A stretch of 33,687 bases of DNA from an uncultured Spirochaetota bacterium (GTDB lineage: Bacteria > Spirochaetota > Spirochaetia > Treponematales > UBA12059), in assembly GCA_937873275.1 (NCBI GenBank), contig CALMRC010000165.1:1-33687 (forward strand). The letters are read 5' to 3'. How positions within the stretch are numbered: the stretch's first letter is position 1; the number at the start of each line of letters is the position of its first letter. The position numbers were made by a program, and so were the translations under genes. The notes under the pieces are model-generated. The model saw nothing but the letters and a program-made list of their open reading frames with translations. It was not told the DNA's origin and did not search any database. This document shows positions 7,267 to 14,151 of the stretch, piece by piece.

Positions 7267-8577
7267 ATGCGCGCGGTGGACGTGATCATGAAGAAGCGGG
7301 ACGGCGGGGAGCTGTCCCGCGAGGAGATAGCCTTCCTCGTTTCCGGCTACGTGGACGGGAGCCTTCCGGAATACCAGGTCTCGGCCTGGCTCATGGCCGT
7401 CTTCTTCCGAGGTATGAACCCCCGTGAGACCGCGGACCTAACGGATCTCATGCTCCGGTCCGGGGACGTCATGGACCTCTCCGGGATTCCGGGCCCCTTC
7501 GTGGACAAGCACTCCACCGGGGGCGTAGGGGACAAGGTCTCCTTGATCCTCGCCCCCATCGCCGCGGCCTGCGGGGTCAAGGTGCCCATGATGAGCGGGC
7601 GCGCCCTGGGCCACACGGGAGGGACCCTGGACAAGCTGGAGTCCATCCCGGGATACCGGACGAACCTCTCCCCCGCGGAGTTCCGGGACTTCCTCCGGGC
7701 GGACGGCCTCGCCATGACCGGCCAGACCGCCCGGGTGGTTCCCGCGGACAAGAAACTCTACGCACTCCGGGACGTGACGGCCACCGTGGAGTCCGTGCCG
7801 CTCATCACCGCCAGCATCCTGTCCAAGAAGGTAGCCGAGGGGGCCGAGTCCCTGGTCTTCGACGTCAAGTGCGGTCCCGGCGCCTTCATGAAGACCTTCC
7901 CGGACGCCCGCCGCTTGGCGGAGAGCCTGGTGAATACCGGGAAGGCCATGGGCAAGCGGATCGTAGGCGTGATCACGGATATGTCCGAGCCCCTGGGCCT
8001 CAAGGTCGGAAACTTCCTGGAGGTCGAGGAGAGCCTGGACTGCCTGGCCGGTAAAGGTCCGGCGGACCTCATGGAGGTTACCTATCGCCTGACCGCCTGG
8101 ATGCTCGTGGCCGCGGGCAGGGCCAAGGGTGTGGACGAGGCCTTACGGCTCTGCGAGGCCGCCGTGGCGGACGGGCGGGCGATGGAGCTCTTCCGCCGCA
8201 ACGTCCTCACCCAGGGCGGGGATCCCGCCCGCATGGACGCCCTGTACGGGAAGCACCTCTCGCCCCACTCCTTCGAGCTCCGCGCGCCTGTTTCCGGCTT
8301 CGTCACGGGTATCGACGCCTACAAGATCGGCCTGGCGGGAGTCTACTTGGGAGTGGGCCGGAACACCACCGCGGATCCCGTGTATCCCGACGTGGGCTTC
8401 GTCTTCGAGCGGAAGACCGGGGACCCCGTCGCCGCCGGCGACCTCGTGGCGCGGGTGTACGGCAAGGACGAGGCCAGTCTGGCCGCGGCCCGGCCCTTGG
8501 TCGAAGAGGCCCTCGCCGTCGGCCCCGCGGCTCCGTCACCCCGCAAGCTCGTCCTCGAGGAGTTGGCCGCCCTATGA
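7267..8577 (+). CDS. deoA: Pyrimidine-nucleoside (thymidine) phosphorylase
   Basis: This 436-residue enzyme splits thymidine and other pyrimidine nucleosides with phosphate to give the base and (deoxy)ribose-1-phosphate. The family signatures are clear: VDKHSTGGVGDK (phosphate site), MMSGRALGHTGGTLDKLE, PADKKLYALRDVT and DVKCGPGAFMKT. The C-terminal alpha/beta domain is complete. The start follows AAGGAG at good spacing, and the frame upstream of it has no such support. It closely resembles the broad-specificity Pdp form, so the base preference is open. It sits in a repair operon and its stop overlaps the recJ start (ATGA), fitting nucleoside recycling after DNA degradation. Confidence 0.93.
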   Translation: MRAVDVIMKKRDGGELSREEIAFLVSGYVDGSLPEYQVSAWLMAVFFRGMNPRETADLTDLMLRSGDVMDLSGIPGPFVDKHSTGGVGDKVSLILAPIAAACGVKVPMMSGRALGHTGGTLDKLESIPGYRTNLSPAEFRDFLRADGLAMTGQTARVVPADKKLYALRDVTATVESVPLITASILSKKVAEGAESLVFDVKCGPGAFMKTFPDARRLAESLVNTGKAMGKRIVGVITDMSEPLGLKVGNFLEVEESLDCLAGKGPADLMEVTYRLTAWMLVAAGRAKGVDEALRLCEAAVADGRAMELFRRNVLTQGGDPARMDALYGKHLSPHSFELRAPVSGFVTGIDAYKIGLAGVYLGVGRNTTADPVYPDVGFVFERKTGDPVAAGDLVARVYGKDEASLAAARPLVEEALAVGPAAPSPRKLVLEELAAL

Positions 8578-10709
8578 AATGGATCAAGAGAGACGTGAAT
8601 CCCCAAGCCGTCAAGGACCTGGCCGCCCGCTTCGACCTGGACCTCCTCTCCGCCTCCGTCCTGGCCCGCCGGGGAGTGACGGATCCCGGGGAGCTCCTCT
8701 ACTTCGTGGAGGACGATCCCCGATACCTCCACAACCCTTTCCTCTTCGACCAGATGGAGGACGCCGTGGACCGGGTCCTCCTGGCCCGGGACGAGGGGGA
8801 AAAGGTCCTGGTCTTCGGGGACCGGGACGCGGACGGAATCTCCAGCACCGTCCTGGTCTACGAGGCCTTGAAGAGCCGGGGACTGGACGTCCGGTACCGA
8901 CTGCCCTCGGAGGACGATCCCTACGGGCTCTCCGTCAAGGCCGTCGAGGAGTTCGCCGCGGACTTCGGGACCCTGATCGTCACCGTGGACTGCGGAATCT
9001 CGAACCACGCCGAGATCGAGCGCGCCCGGGAACTCGGTGTGGACGTCATCGTCCTGGACCACCACCTCCACCGTCGGGACGAGCTGCCCGGGGCCGTGGC
9101 GGTCGTGAATCCCAAGGTCGAGGACTGCGGCTACCCCTTCCGGGACCTGGCGGGCTGCGGGGTGGCCTACAAGTTCACCCGGGCCCTGGCCTTCGCGGAG
9201 AGCGGCCTGTACAAGCAGCAGGTGGCCCTCCTCAACGTGCGCCCCGCCAACGACGCCTATACCCTGGAAGCCGTGCGCCTGACGAACCTGGTGGAGACCG
9301 GCCGGATCTCGGAGACCATCGTCCCGGGCATGGTGGAGCTCGACAAGACCCGCCTGGTGCCCTTCCTCAAGGACCGCCAGATCTTCGTGTGGGACGGGGA
9401 ACTGCAGAAGAAGCTCCTGGCCAAGGCCTTCGGCCGGGCCGCGGACGTCCAGGTCTACGACATCGCGCCGGACATCGGGGACCTCATCCCCGCCGTCCGG
9501 GGCAAGAGCCTTCTGCGTCTTCGGGAGCAGTCCCGGATCGCGAAATACTCGGACAAGGCGGCCGGGGAGATCGACGTCTTCGCCAGCCTCTTCGTCTCCT
9601 TCGCCCTCAAGAAGACCTCGTATTTCGGAGAGGCGGACCTGGAGGCTCTCCAGCTCGTGGCCGTCGGTACCCTGGCGGACCTCATGCCCCTGCGGAACGA
9701 GAACCGGATCCTGGTGCGCAAGGGCCTCGCCGCCCTCAACACCAAACCCCGGGCGGGTCTTGCGGAGCTCCTGGCCAAGCTGAACCTCACCGGGAAGCGG
9801 CTGGCCGCCAAGGACCTGGCCTGGCAGCTGACCCCCGCCATCAACGCCACCGGCCGTATGGGCTCTCCGGAGACCGCGGTCCGCCTCTTCCTGGGCGAGA
9901 CCGTCGAGGAACGCTCCCGCCTGGCGGAGGAGGTCATCGGCATGAACCAGGACCGGAGGCGCCTGGGCGCCGAGGGCTGGGAGGCGGTCCTTCCGGACGC
10001 CCGCAAAAGCCTGGAGGCCCACGACGGGAAGCTCGTCCTGGTGGGGAGGGAGGACGTCAACCGGGGCATAACCGGGATCATCGCCGCCCGCCTCTCGAAC
10101 ACCCTGCGGGTCCCCGCCATCGTGGCCGCCTTCCTGGGCGGGGGCACCATCGTGGGGTCCCTCCGCTCCCTCCGGGGCTTCCCGGTCAAGGCCCTCCTGG
10201 AAACCTGCTCGGACCTCTTCATCGACTACGGGGGCCACGACGAGGCCGCCGGCTTCTCCCTACCCGCGGGAAACTGGGACGAGCTCGCACGGCGGATCCT
10301 TGAGTTCACCAAGGCCGTGGAGCTCGAGGCCGAGGAGGAGTCCCTGTCCATCGACGCGGAGCTCCCCCACGACTACATGAAGCCCGAGATCACGGACCTG
10401 GTGGACCGATTCGAGCCCTACGGGGAGGAGAACGGCCCCCTGGTCTTCTTGACCCGGGACGTACCCATCGCCTCCATGGAGCTGGTGGGCAAGAAGGAGC
10501 AGAACCACGTAAAGATGCTCCTGGACTACGGCCAGAACCGCTGGCCCGCACTCTTCTGGTCCGCCGCGGAGCGGGTGGACCGCGACTTCTCCCGGACCGA
10601 CCGGGTGGACGTCGTGTTCCAGGTGGGGCGTAATTACTGGAACGGAATGGAACAGCCTCAACTCGTGGTGATGGACGTCCGCCGGACCGGGGAGGACGGG
10701 ACCCATTGA
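8574..10709 (+). CDS. recJ: RecJ-type single-strand DNA exonuclease
   Basis: This DHH/DHHA1 phosphoesterase should degrade single-stranded DNA 5' to 3' in recombination and mismatch repair. Motif I reads FGDRDADGISST (the usual form is DYDADG), followed by VTVDCGISN and DHHLHRRDELPG. GYPFRDLAGCGVAYK and the later NATGRMGSPETAVRLF and YGGHDEAAGFSL motifs complete the nuclease core. At 711 residues it is longer than the roughly 570 usual for RecJ. The extra length is an insertion of about 150 residues between the two core subdomains (around residues 218-360). The ATG overlaps the deoA stop. Its own TGA lies within the -35 box of the tRNA-Gln promoter. Confidence 0.88.
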   Translation: MKWIKRDVNPQAVKDLAARFDLDLLSASVLARRGVTDPGELLYFVEDDPRYLHNPFLFDQMEDAVDRVLLARDEGEKVLVFGDRDADGISSTVLVYEALKSRGLDVRYRLPSEDDPYGLSVKAVEEFAADFGTLIVTVDCGISNHAEIERARELGVDVIVLDHHLHRRDELPGAVAVVNPKVEDCGYPFRDLAGCGVAYKFTRALAFAESGLYKQQVALLNVRPANDAYTLEAVRLTNLVETGRISETIVPGMVELDKTRLVPFLKDRQIFVWDGELQKKLLAKAFGRAADVQVYDIAPDIGDLIPAVRGKSLLRLREQSRIAKYSDKAAGEIDVFASLFVSFALKKTSYFGEADLEALQLVAVGTLADLMPLRNENRILVRKGLAALNTKPRAGLAELLAKLNLTGKRLAAKDLAWQLTPAINATGRMGSPETAVRLFLGETVEERSRLAEEVIGMNQDRRRLGAEGWEAVLPDARKSLEAHDGKLVLVGREDVNRGITGIIAARLSNTLRVPAIVAAFLGGGTIVGSLRSLRGFPVKALLETCSDLFIDYGGHDEAAGFSLPAGNWDELARRILEFTKAVELEAEEESLSIDAELPHDYMKPEITDLVDRFEPYGEENGPLVFLTRDVPIASMELVGKKEQNHVKMLLDYGQNRWPALFWSAAERVDRDFSRTDRVDVVFQVGRNYWNGMEQPQLVVMDVRRTGEDGTH

Positions 10710-10734
10710 CAGACCCGGCCCGTTTTCGGTACCT
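10706..10734 (+). promoter_or_regulatory. tRNA-Gln promoter
   Basis: TTGACA (10706-10711) and GTACCT (10729-10734) are separated by 17 bp and lie just before the mature tRNA-Gln. The -35 hexamer contains the TGA stop of recJ. Confidence 0.6.
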
Positions 10735-10759
10735 TGTCCCGCGTCGGCGCGAAGCACGG

Positions 10760-10830
10760 TCCCCGGTTGTGTAATGGTAGCACGGCAGACTCTGGATCTG
10801 CTTGTGGGGGTTCGAATCCTCCCTGGGGAA
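10760..10830 (+). tRNA. tRNA-Gln (anticodon CUG)
   Basis: The cloverleaf folds fully. The acceptor TCCCCGG pairs with CTGGGGA (one G-T pair), the D stem GTG with CAC, and the anticodon stem GCAGA with TCTGC around loop CTCTGGA. The T stem GGGGG pairs with CCTCC around TTCGAAT. The loop gives anticodon CTG, reading CAG. The discriminator is A10830 and no CCA is encoded. Confidence 0.93.
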
Positions 10831-10940
10831 TACGGAGAGTAGTCCTTCGAATCTTGGGACGCTCTTCCGCGGACGGACGGGTACGGATCGAGACTGTACC
10901 GATGTGCCCCATCGTCAGGCTCGAAGGTATCTTGGAGTGT

Positions 10941-10988
10941 ATGCAGATTTTGCTGCGCAAAATCTGCACGCGAGCGAGTCGGTCTTGA
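10941..10988 (+). repeat. Hairpin repeat, copy 1
   Basis: This is a 48-bp unit repeated at 11041 with three mismatches, exactly 100 bp apart start to start. It opens with a perfect 12-bp hairpin, TGCAGATTTTGC, loop TGC, GCAAAATCTGCA, and continues into CGCGAGCGAGTCGGTCTTGA. This copy lacks the second half of the hairpin that follows copy 2. The two differences in the first hairpin are both in its loop, so the stem is conserved. Confidence 0.85.
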
Positions 10989-11040
10989 TAAGCGGTAGGC
11001 GGAAATTCGCCAAGCGGGTGCTGGGAATGTTCTGGAAGGT

Positions 11041-11088
11041 ATGCAGATTTTGCCTCGCAAAATCTGCACGCGAGCGAATCGGTCTTGA
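11041..11088 (+). repeat. Hairpin repeat, copy 2
   Basis: The second copy of the 48-bp unit has the same 12-bp stem with loop CTC. Its 3' half is the left arm of a further hairpin reaching to the edge of tRNA-Glu. The bases before both copies are also similar (GGAGTGT and GGAAGGT). Confidence 0.85.
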
Positions 11089-11108
11089 CCAAGACCGATT
11101 CGCTCGCG
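11069..11108 (+). repeat. 19-bp-stem hairpin abutting tRNA-Glu
   Basis: CGCGAGCGAATCGGTCTTG (11069-11087) is followed, after the 2-nt loop AC, by its exact reverse complement (11090-11108). The right arm ends one base before the tRNA-Glu 5' end. In RNA this stem would sit on the RNase P site, so it could guide or impede 5' processing. It could also be part of the repeat element. Confidence 0.85.
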
Positions 11109-11109
11109 A

Positions 11110-11181
11110 GGCCCCTTCGTCTATCGGTTAGGACAAAAGATTCTCAATCTTTAAAGAGGGGTTCGACTCCCCTAGGGGCTA
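11110..11181 (+). tRNA. tRNA-Glu (anticodon CUC)
   Basis: The acceptor GGCCCCT pairs with AGGGGCT (first pair G-T), the anticodon stem AAAGA with TCTTT around loop TTCTCAA, and the T stem AGGGG with CCCCT around TTCGACT. The loop gives anticodon CTC, reading GAG. The discriminator is A11181 and no CCA is encoded. A Rho-independent terminator follows at once. The T arm and acceptor strand (11161-11179) recur inverted at 11212-11230 and directly at 11352-11372. Confidence 0.9.
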
Positions 11182-11230
11182 AAAAGACCGGCGGAAGCCG
11201 GTCTTTTTTTTGCCCCTAGGGGAGTCGAAC
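11161..11230 (+). repeat. 70-bp near-perfect palindrome starting inside tRNA-Glu
   Basis: The 19 bases of the tRNA T arm and acceptor strand (11161-11179) are the exact reverse complement of 11212-11230. The A-tract, terminator stem and T-tract between them also pair. The whole segment therefore folds into one long hairpin with loop GGAA, broken only by a 2-nt length difference between the A and T tracts. Confidence 0.85.
11186..11211 (+). terminator. Rho-independent terminator after tRNA-Glu
   Basis: Stem GACCGGC, loop GGAA and stem GCCGGTC are followed by eight T (11204-11211). Five A before the stem extend the pairing. It starts 5 nt after the tRNA discriminator. Confidence 0.9.
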
Positions 11231-11372
11231 GGGATTGCGCTCCGCTCAACCCTCGATCCTTTGAGAGGGTTGAGCGGTCGAGCGGCCACGGATGGACGCG
11301 AGAGCGCAATCCCCGGCCCGAAACGAGCGAACAGGAAGTTCGCGAGTGGAGGGTCGACTCCCCTAGAGGCTA
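11212..11372. repeat. Nested-palindrome cassette bounded by tRNA-Glu 3'-end copies
   Basis: Three inverted repeats are nested. The outer arms are CTAGGGGAGTCGA (11216-11228) and TCGACTCCCCTAG (11354-11366), the middle arms GGGATTGCGCTC (11231-11242) and GAGCGCAATCCC (11302-11313), and the inner arms CCGCTCAACCCTC (11242-11254) and GAGGGTTGAGCGG (11265-11277). A small dyad GCGAAC/GTTCGC lies at 11327-11343. The right end (11352-11372) copies the tRNA-Glu 3' end with 19 of 21 bases identical. No coding potential is evident. It could be a MITE-like element, an attachment-site remnant or a structured RNA. Its last bases overlap the stop codon of the neighbouring minus-strand gene. Confidence 0.75.
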
Positions 11373-12560
11373 CCGAATGTTCTTCTCCAGCAGGCGATCC
11401 TTGTACATGACGTGCGCGGTGGTCGGCCGGGTCTTGCCGCCTACCGTGTCCTTGCCGATATATACGGTGTACAGAAAAACTTCACTTCTGATCTTGACGG
11501 CTACCTGGGCGTAGATGCTGTCCGTGACCCGGTACTGCACGGCGGTCTTCGTCGTATCAGTCCACTCCACGACGCTTTCGGATTGCCATTCCGGCTTTGT
11601 GATGTTCACCTTGAGCACGGTAGCTCCCGGGGCTTCCTTGAGGGCGGCCGTCCGGGCGAAGCTGCGCAACTCCTCGGCGTCCTTGCCCTTGTAGGAGTCG
11701 GGGGACATGACGCGATTCTCCAGTATTGTCTTGTCCATCTCCTCCATACGCTTGTCCAGTTCGGCCTTCTTCGAGATGAGAGCGCGGACACGGCTCGATC
11801 CGGGGAACAGCAGGCTGGACTGCTCTACGAGAACGTCGATGCGCTTCTTGACGTCCGGGGACAGAGCTATCGCCTTGCCTTCCGCCTGCCGGGCGTTCAT
11901 CCATGCTAGAGCCTCATCCAGCTTGGCAGCCGCTTCATCCGGAATCCGGTTTCGACTTTGCTCATAATTCAAAATGCCGGTCTTGATGTCGTACTCCGCC
12001 TGTCGGAGTTCATGGTGGGCATCTTTATCCAAGCCGGTTGCGAGGAACTCTGCATACACGACCTTGGCTTTCTCGTAATTCGTCTTCTGTGCCAGGAGCT
12101 GGTCGATGTCTTCGGTTGAAATGCCGAACAGGCCCTTCGAGCCGGGCCGCCCGTCGGGCTTGTATTCCGCAAGCCGTCTTGCCCAATCGACCAGGGTCTG
12201 TTCACTCGCGGCCGCGCCCGCCGCGGCGGCCGTCTTGGCCTGGGCCTTTCCGGACAGGGCGGCCTCCAAGGCCGTTTCGACTTCGGCTATCCTCTTTTCA
12301 GCTGCCTGGACGTCCGGGTGGGAGAAGGTCTCAGGATAAGACTTCTTGATCTCCTTCATCAACTCGATGGCCATGTCGAGATCATTCCTATTCGTTGAGC
12401 CGCTCTGGATGCGTGCCTCGGTGCTCTTGAGATACGTCTCGATCTTTCCCAGACGGCTTATAACCCCTCCGGGAAGCTTGGCTTGTGCGGCGAGCGGATT
12501 GATTGATGCAAACACGAGGAAAAACAGGATGAACACGATGCAGGCTAAACGTTTTGGCAT
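11370..12560 (-). CDS. Secreted protein of unknown family, low GC
   Basis: This 396-residue exported protein is not one I recognise. MPKRLACIVFILFFLVFASINPLAAQA is a classical signal peptide with a likely cut after AQA. The mature part is mostly helical and charged, with an Ala-rich linker near residue 115 (TAAAAGAAAS), several heptad-like stretches and a beta-rich end. The ATG follows GGAGGATACT; an upstream ATG at 12599 lies in the leader and is rejected. The gene is clearly poorer in GC than its neighbours: blocks 12061-12120 and 11941-12000 are 50% and 48% G+C, against 78% for 13501-13560. Its stop codon lies in the tRNA-Glu-like repeat. It was probably acquired by transfer next to the tRNA. 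Adhesion or envelope roles are guesses. Confidence 0.75.
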   Translation of the reverse strand: MPKRLACIVFILFFLVFASINPLAAQAKLPGGVISRLGKIETYLKSTEARIQSGSTNRNDLDMAIELMKEIKKSYPETFSHPDVQAAEKRIAEVETALEAALSGKAQAKTAAAAGAAASEQTLVDWARRLAEYKPDGRPGSKGLFGISTEDIDQLLAQKTNYEKAKVVYAEFLATGLDKDAHHELRQAEYDIKTGILNYEQSRNRIPDEAAAKLDEALAWMNARQAEGKAIALSPDVKKRIDVLVEQSSLLFPGSSRVRALISKKAELDKRMEEMDKTILENRVMSPDSYKGKDAEELRSFARTAALKEAPGATVLKVNITKPEWQSESVVEWTDTTKTAVQYRVTDSIYAQVAVKIRSEVFLYTVYIGKDTVGGKTRPTTAHVMYKDRLLEKNIR

Positions 12561-12575
12561 AGTATCCTCCCAAAT

Positions 12576-12613
12576 GATACAAAAAGTATCGAATGCCAAC
12601 CTCGGCAGGTCAA
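12576..12613 (-). promoter_or_regulatory. Promoter and dyad of the secreted-protein gene
   Basis: On the minus strand TTGACC (12608-12613) and GATACT (12585-12590) are separated by 17 bp. A perfect dyad, GATAC-N5-GTATC (12576-12590), covers the -10 box and could bind a repressor. A leader of about 20 nt carries the GGAGG site. Confidence 0.65.
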
Positions 12614-12681
12614 GGCTTTATTGCGACACGAGGACACACTCGAAACTTGCCAGCACCTAGAAATGAGATTGCCTTGTCGTT

Positions 12682-14058
12682 TCAACTGTTAAACTGGTTT
12701 ACCTTGCATTCGGTCGAAGGCGGCTTGGTCGGAAGCTCCGAAATGCGCGGCGAGTGGGTCCGCCCGTCCTGGGCCTGCCCGGAAACGAACAGCAGTACTC
12801 CGCCGAGTGCCGAGAAGGCCGCGGCCATCAGGAAAACCGCCTCACCTCCCGCGGCACCCATCAGAAAGCCCGCCACCGGGGCGGCGATTCCCCGGCCCAG
12901 TTCACTTACCATGGAAAGGCCCATGTAACGACCCAGGAGGGCCGGCCTCGCATGCTCCGGTATGTAGCGGACTTGGACCGCGGAACCCCAAACTTCCCCC
13001 AGGCTCAGGACCAGCATGGACGCCAGGAGCGAGATCGGAGACCGCAGGAAGGCGAAGCCCAGAAAGCCCGCCGCGAAGGCGGCCTTGGACCAGGCCGCGG
13101 CCGGGGCGATGGGCGAAACCCGAAGCAGGCGGGAGAGAGGCAACTGGGCGGTCACGCAGACGAAGGCGTTCAGGGACAGTAGTGCCCCGTAGGTCCATAG
13201 GGCGGTACCTGTTTCCCGGAGGTGGAGGGGCAGGAAACTCTGTATGAGGTCGTAGGCGCCCCAGATCAAAGTCATGCCCGCGGTCCAGACCCAGAATCCG
13301 GCGTCCTGAGCTATTTCCGCCCAGGCTTCCCGTCCCGCAGCTCTGTCCCCGCTTTCGCTTTTACCGGTCCTGATATGGAGCGATCCTAACGACCGCCCCT
13401 TGCGGAGTGCCGCTCCCGCCCGGGCGGGGGCGGACTCGGGCACGACCAGGGCGATGTAAAGCCCGACCGCGAGATTGAGCAGGCCCCCCAGGATGAATCC
13501 GGCCCGGGGGGAAGCCTGGAAAACCGCGACTCCGGCCAGGGGCCCGAGGCCGAAGGCGGCGTTCAGGGCGATGCGGTTCAGGGCGAAGGCTTCGGACCTC
13601 CGCTCCGGGGGACAGAGGTCCGAGAGTGCGGCGCTGGTGGCGGGCCGGTAAAAGGTCCGGGTCATTCCGTTCAGGAAGTTGAGCACCGCCAGGAGGAGCG
13701 GACGGGGACCGGAGAAGGCGAACCCGAACATCGAGAGTCCGCTGGCGGCGACCCCGAGGATTTGCACGGGCTTCCGTCCCCACTTGTCCGAGAGCTGGCC
13801 TCCCCAGGCGCCGAACACGACGTTGGCCACCGGCGCGGCTCCCAGGACCAGGCCCAGGGTTCCCAGGCCCACCCCCGCGTCCCTCATATAGAGGCTCAGG
13901 TAGGGGACCACCATGAAGCGGCCGCAGGACTCCACGAAGGTGGCGGCGACCAGGTACCAGACGGGACGGGGAAACCTTCCGAGATAGTAAATCCCTCGGG
14001 AAAGCAGACGGAGTATGGAATACGGCACTCCGGCCGCGGAATGGTGCGGTTTCGGCAT
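12682..14058 (-). CDS. MFS transporter, 12-TM exporter type
   Basis: This 458-residue inner-membrane transporter of the major facilitator superfamily has two six-helix halves. The loop 2-3 signature GGQLSDKWGRKPVQ near residue 85 is the classic MFS motif A. A central charged loop with GKSESGDRAAGRE separates the halves near residue 230. The pattern resembles multidrug or metabolite exporters; the substrate cannot be read. No ribosome site precedes the ATG. CATACT (14066-14071) lies 7 nt before it on the minus strand, so the transcript is probably leaderless with a weak -35. It lies 93 bp downstream of the DUF1801 gene. Confidence 0.85.
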   Translation of the reverse strand: MPKPHHSAAGVPYSILRLLSRGIYYLGRFPRPVWYLVAATFVESCGRFMVVPYLSLYMRDAGVGLGTLGLVLGAAPVANVVFGAWGGQLSDKWGRKPVQILGVAASGLSMFGFAFSGPRPLLLAVLNFLNGMTRTFYRPATSAALSDLCPPERRSEAFALNRIALNAAFGLGPLAGVAVFQASPRAGFILGGLLNLAVGLYIALVVPESAPARAGAALRKGRSLGSLHIRTGKSESGDRAAGREAWAEIAQDAGFWVWTAGMTLIWGAYDLIQSFLPLHLRETGTALWTYGALLSLNAFVCVTAQLPLSRLLRVSPIAPAAAWSKAAFAAGFLGFAFLRSPISLLASMLVLSLGEVWGSAVQVRYIPEHARPALLGRYMGLSMVSELGRGIAAPVAGFLMGAAGGEAVFLMAAAFSALGGVLLFVSGQAQDGRTHSPRISELPTKPPSTECKVNQFNS

Positions 14059-14151
14059 GGCCGGGAGTATGGCCGTTTATTACGACTTGTTCCAGGGCCG
14101 GTTTTCCTCGGATTCGCAGGTCCAGTATCCGAGGTCCGACCCTCTTTAACG

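Noticed and set aside
10941-11088. CRISPR array
   Set aside because: There are only two repeats, each self-complementary, with no third unit and no cas genes.
11212-11372. A second tRNA gene on the minus strand
   Set aside because: Only the T-arm and acceptor-like end is present. No D arm or anticodon arm can be folded on either strand.
12561-12599. Upstream ATG at 12599 as start of the secreted protein
   Set aside because: It lies between the -10 box and the real site, has no ribosome site, and would bury the signal peptide behind 13 residues.
14106-14134. Hairpin CCTCGGAT/ATCCGAGG as terminator after the DUF1801 gene
   Set aside because: No T-run follows on the minus strand, so terminator function is unsupported. 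It remains only an 8-bp dyad.
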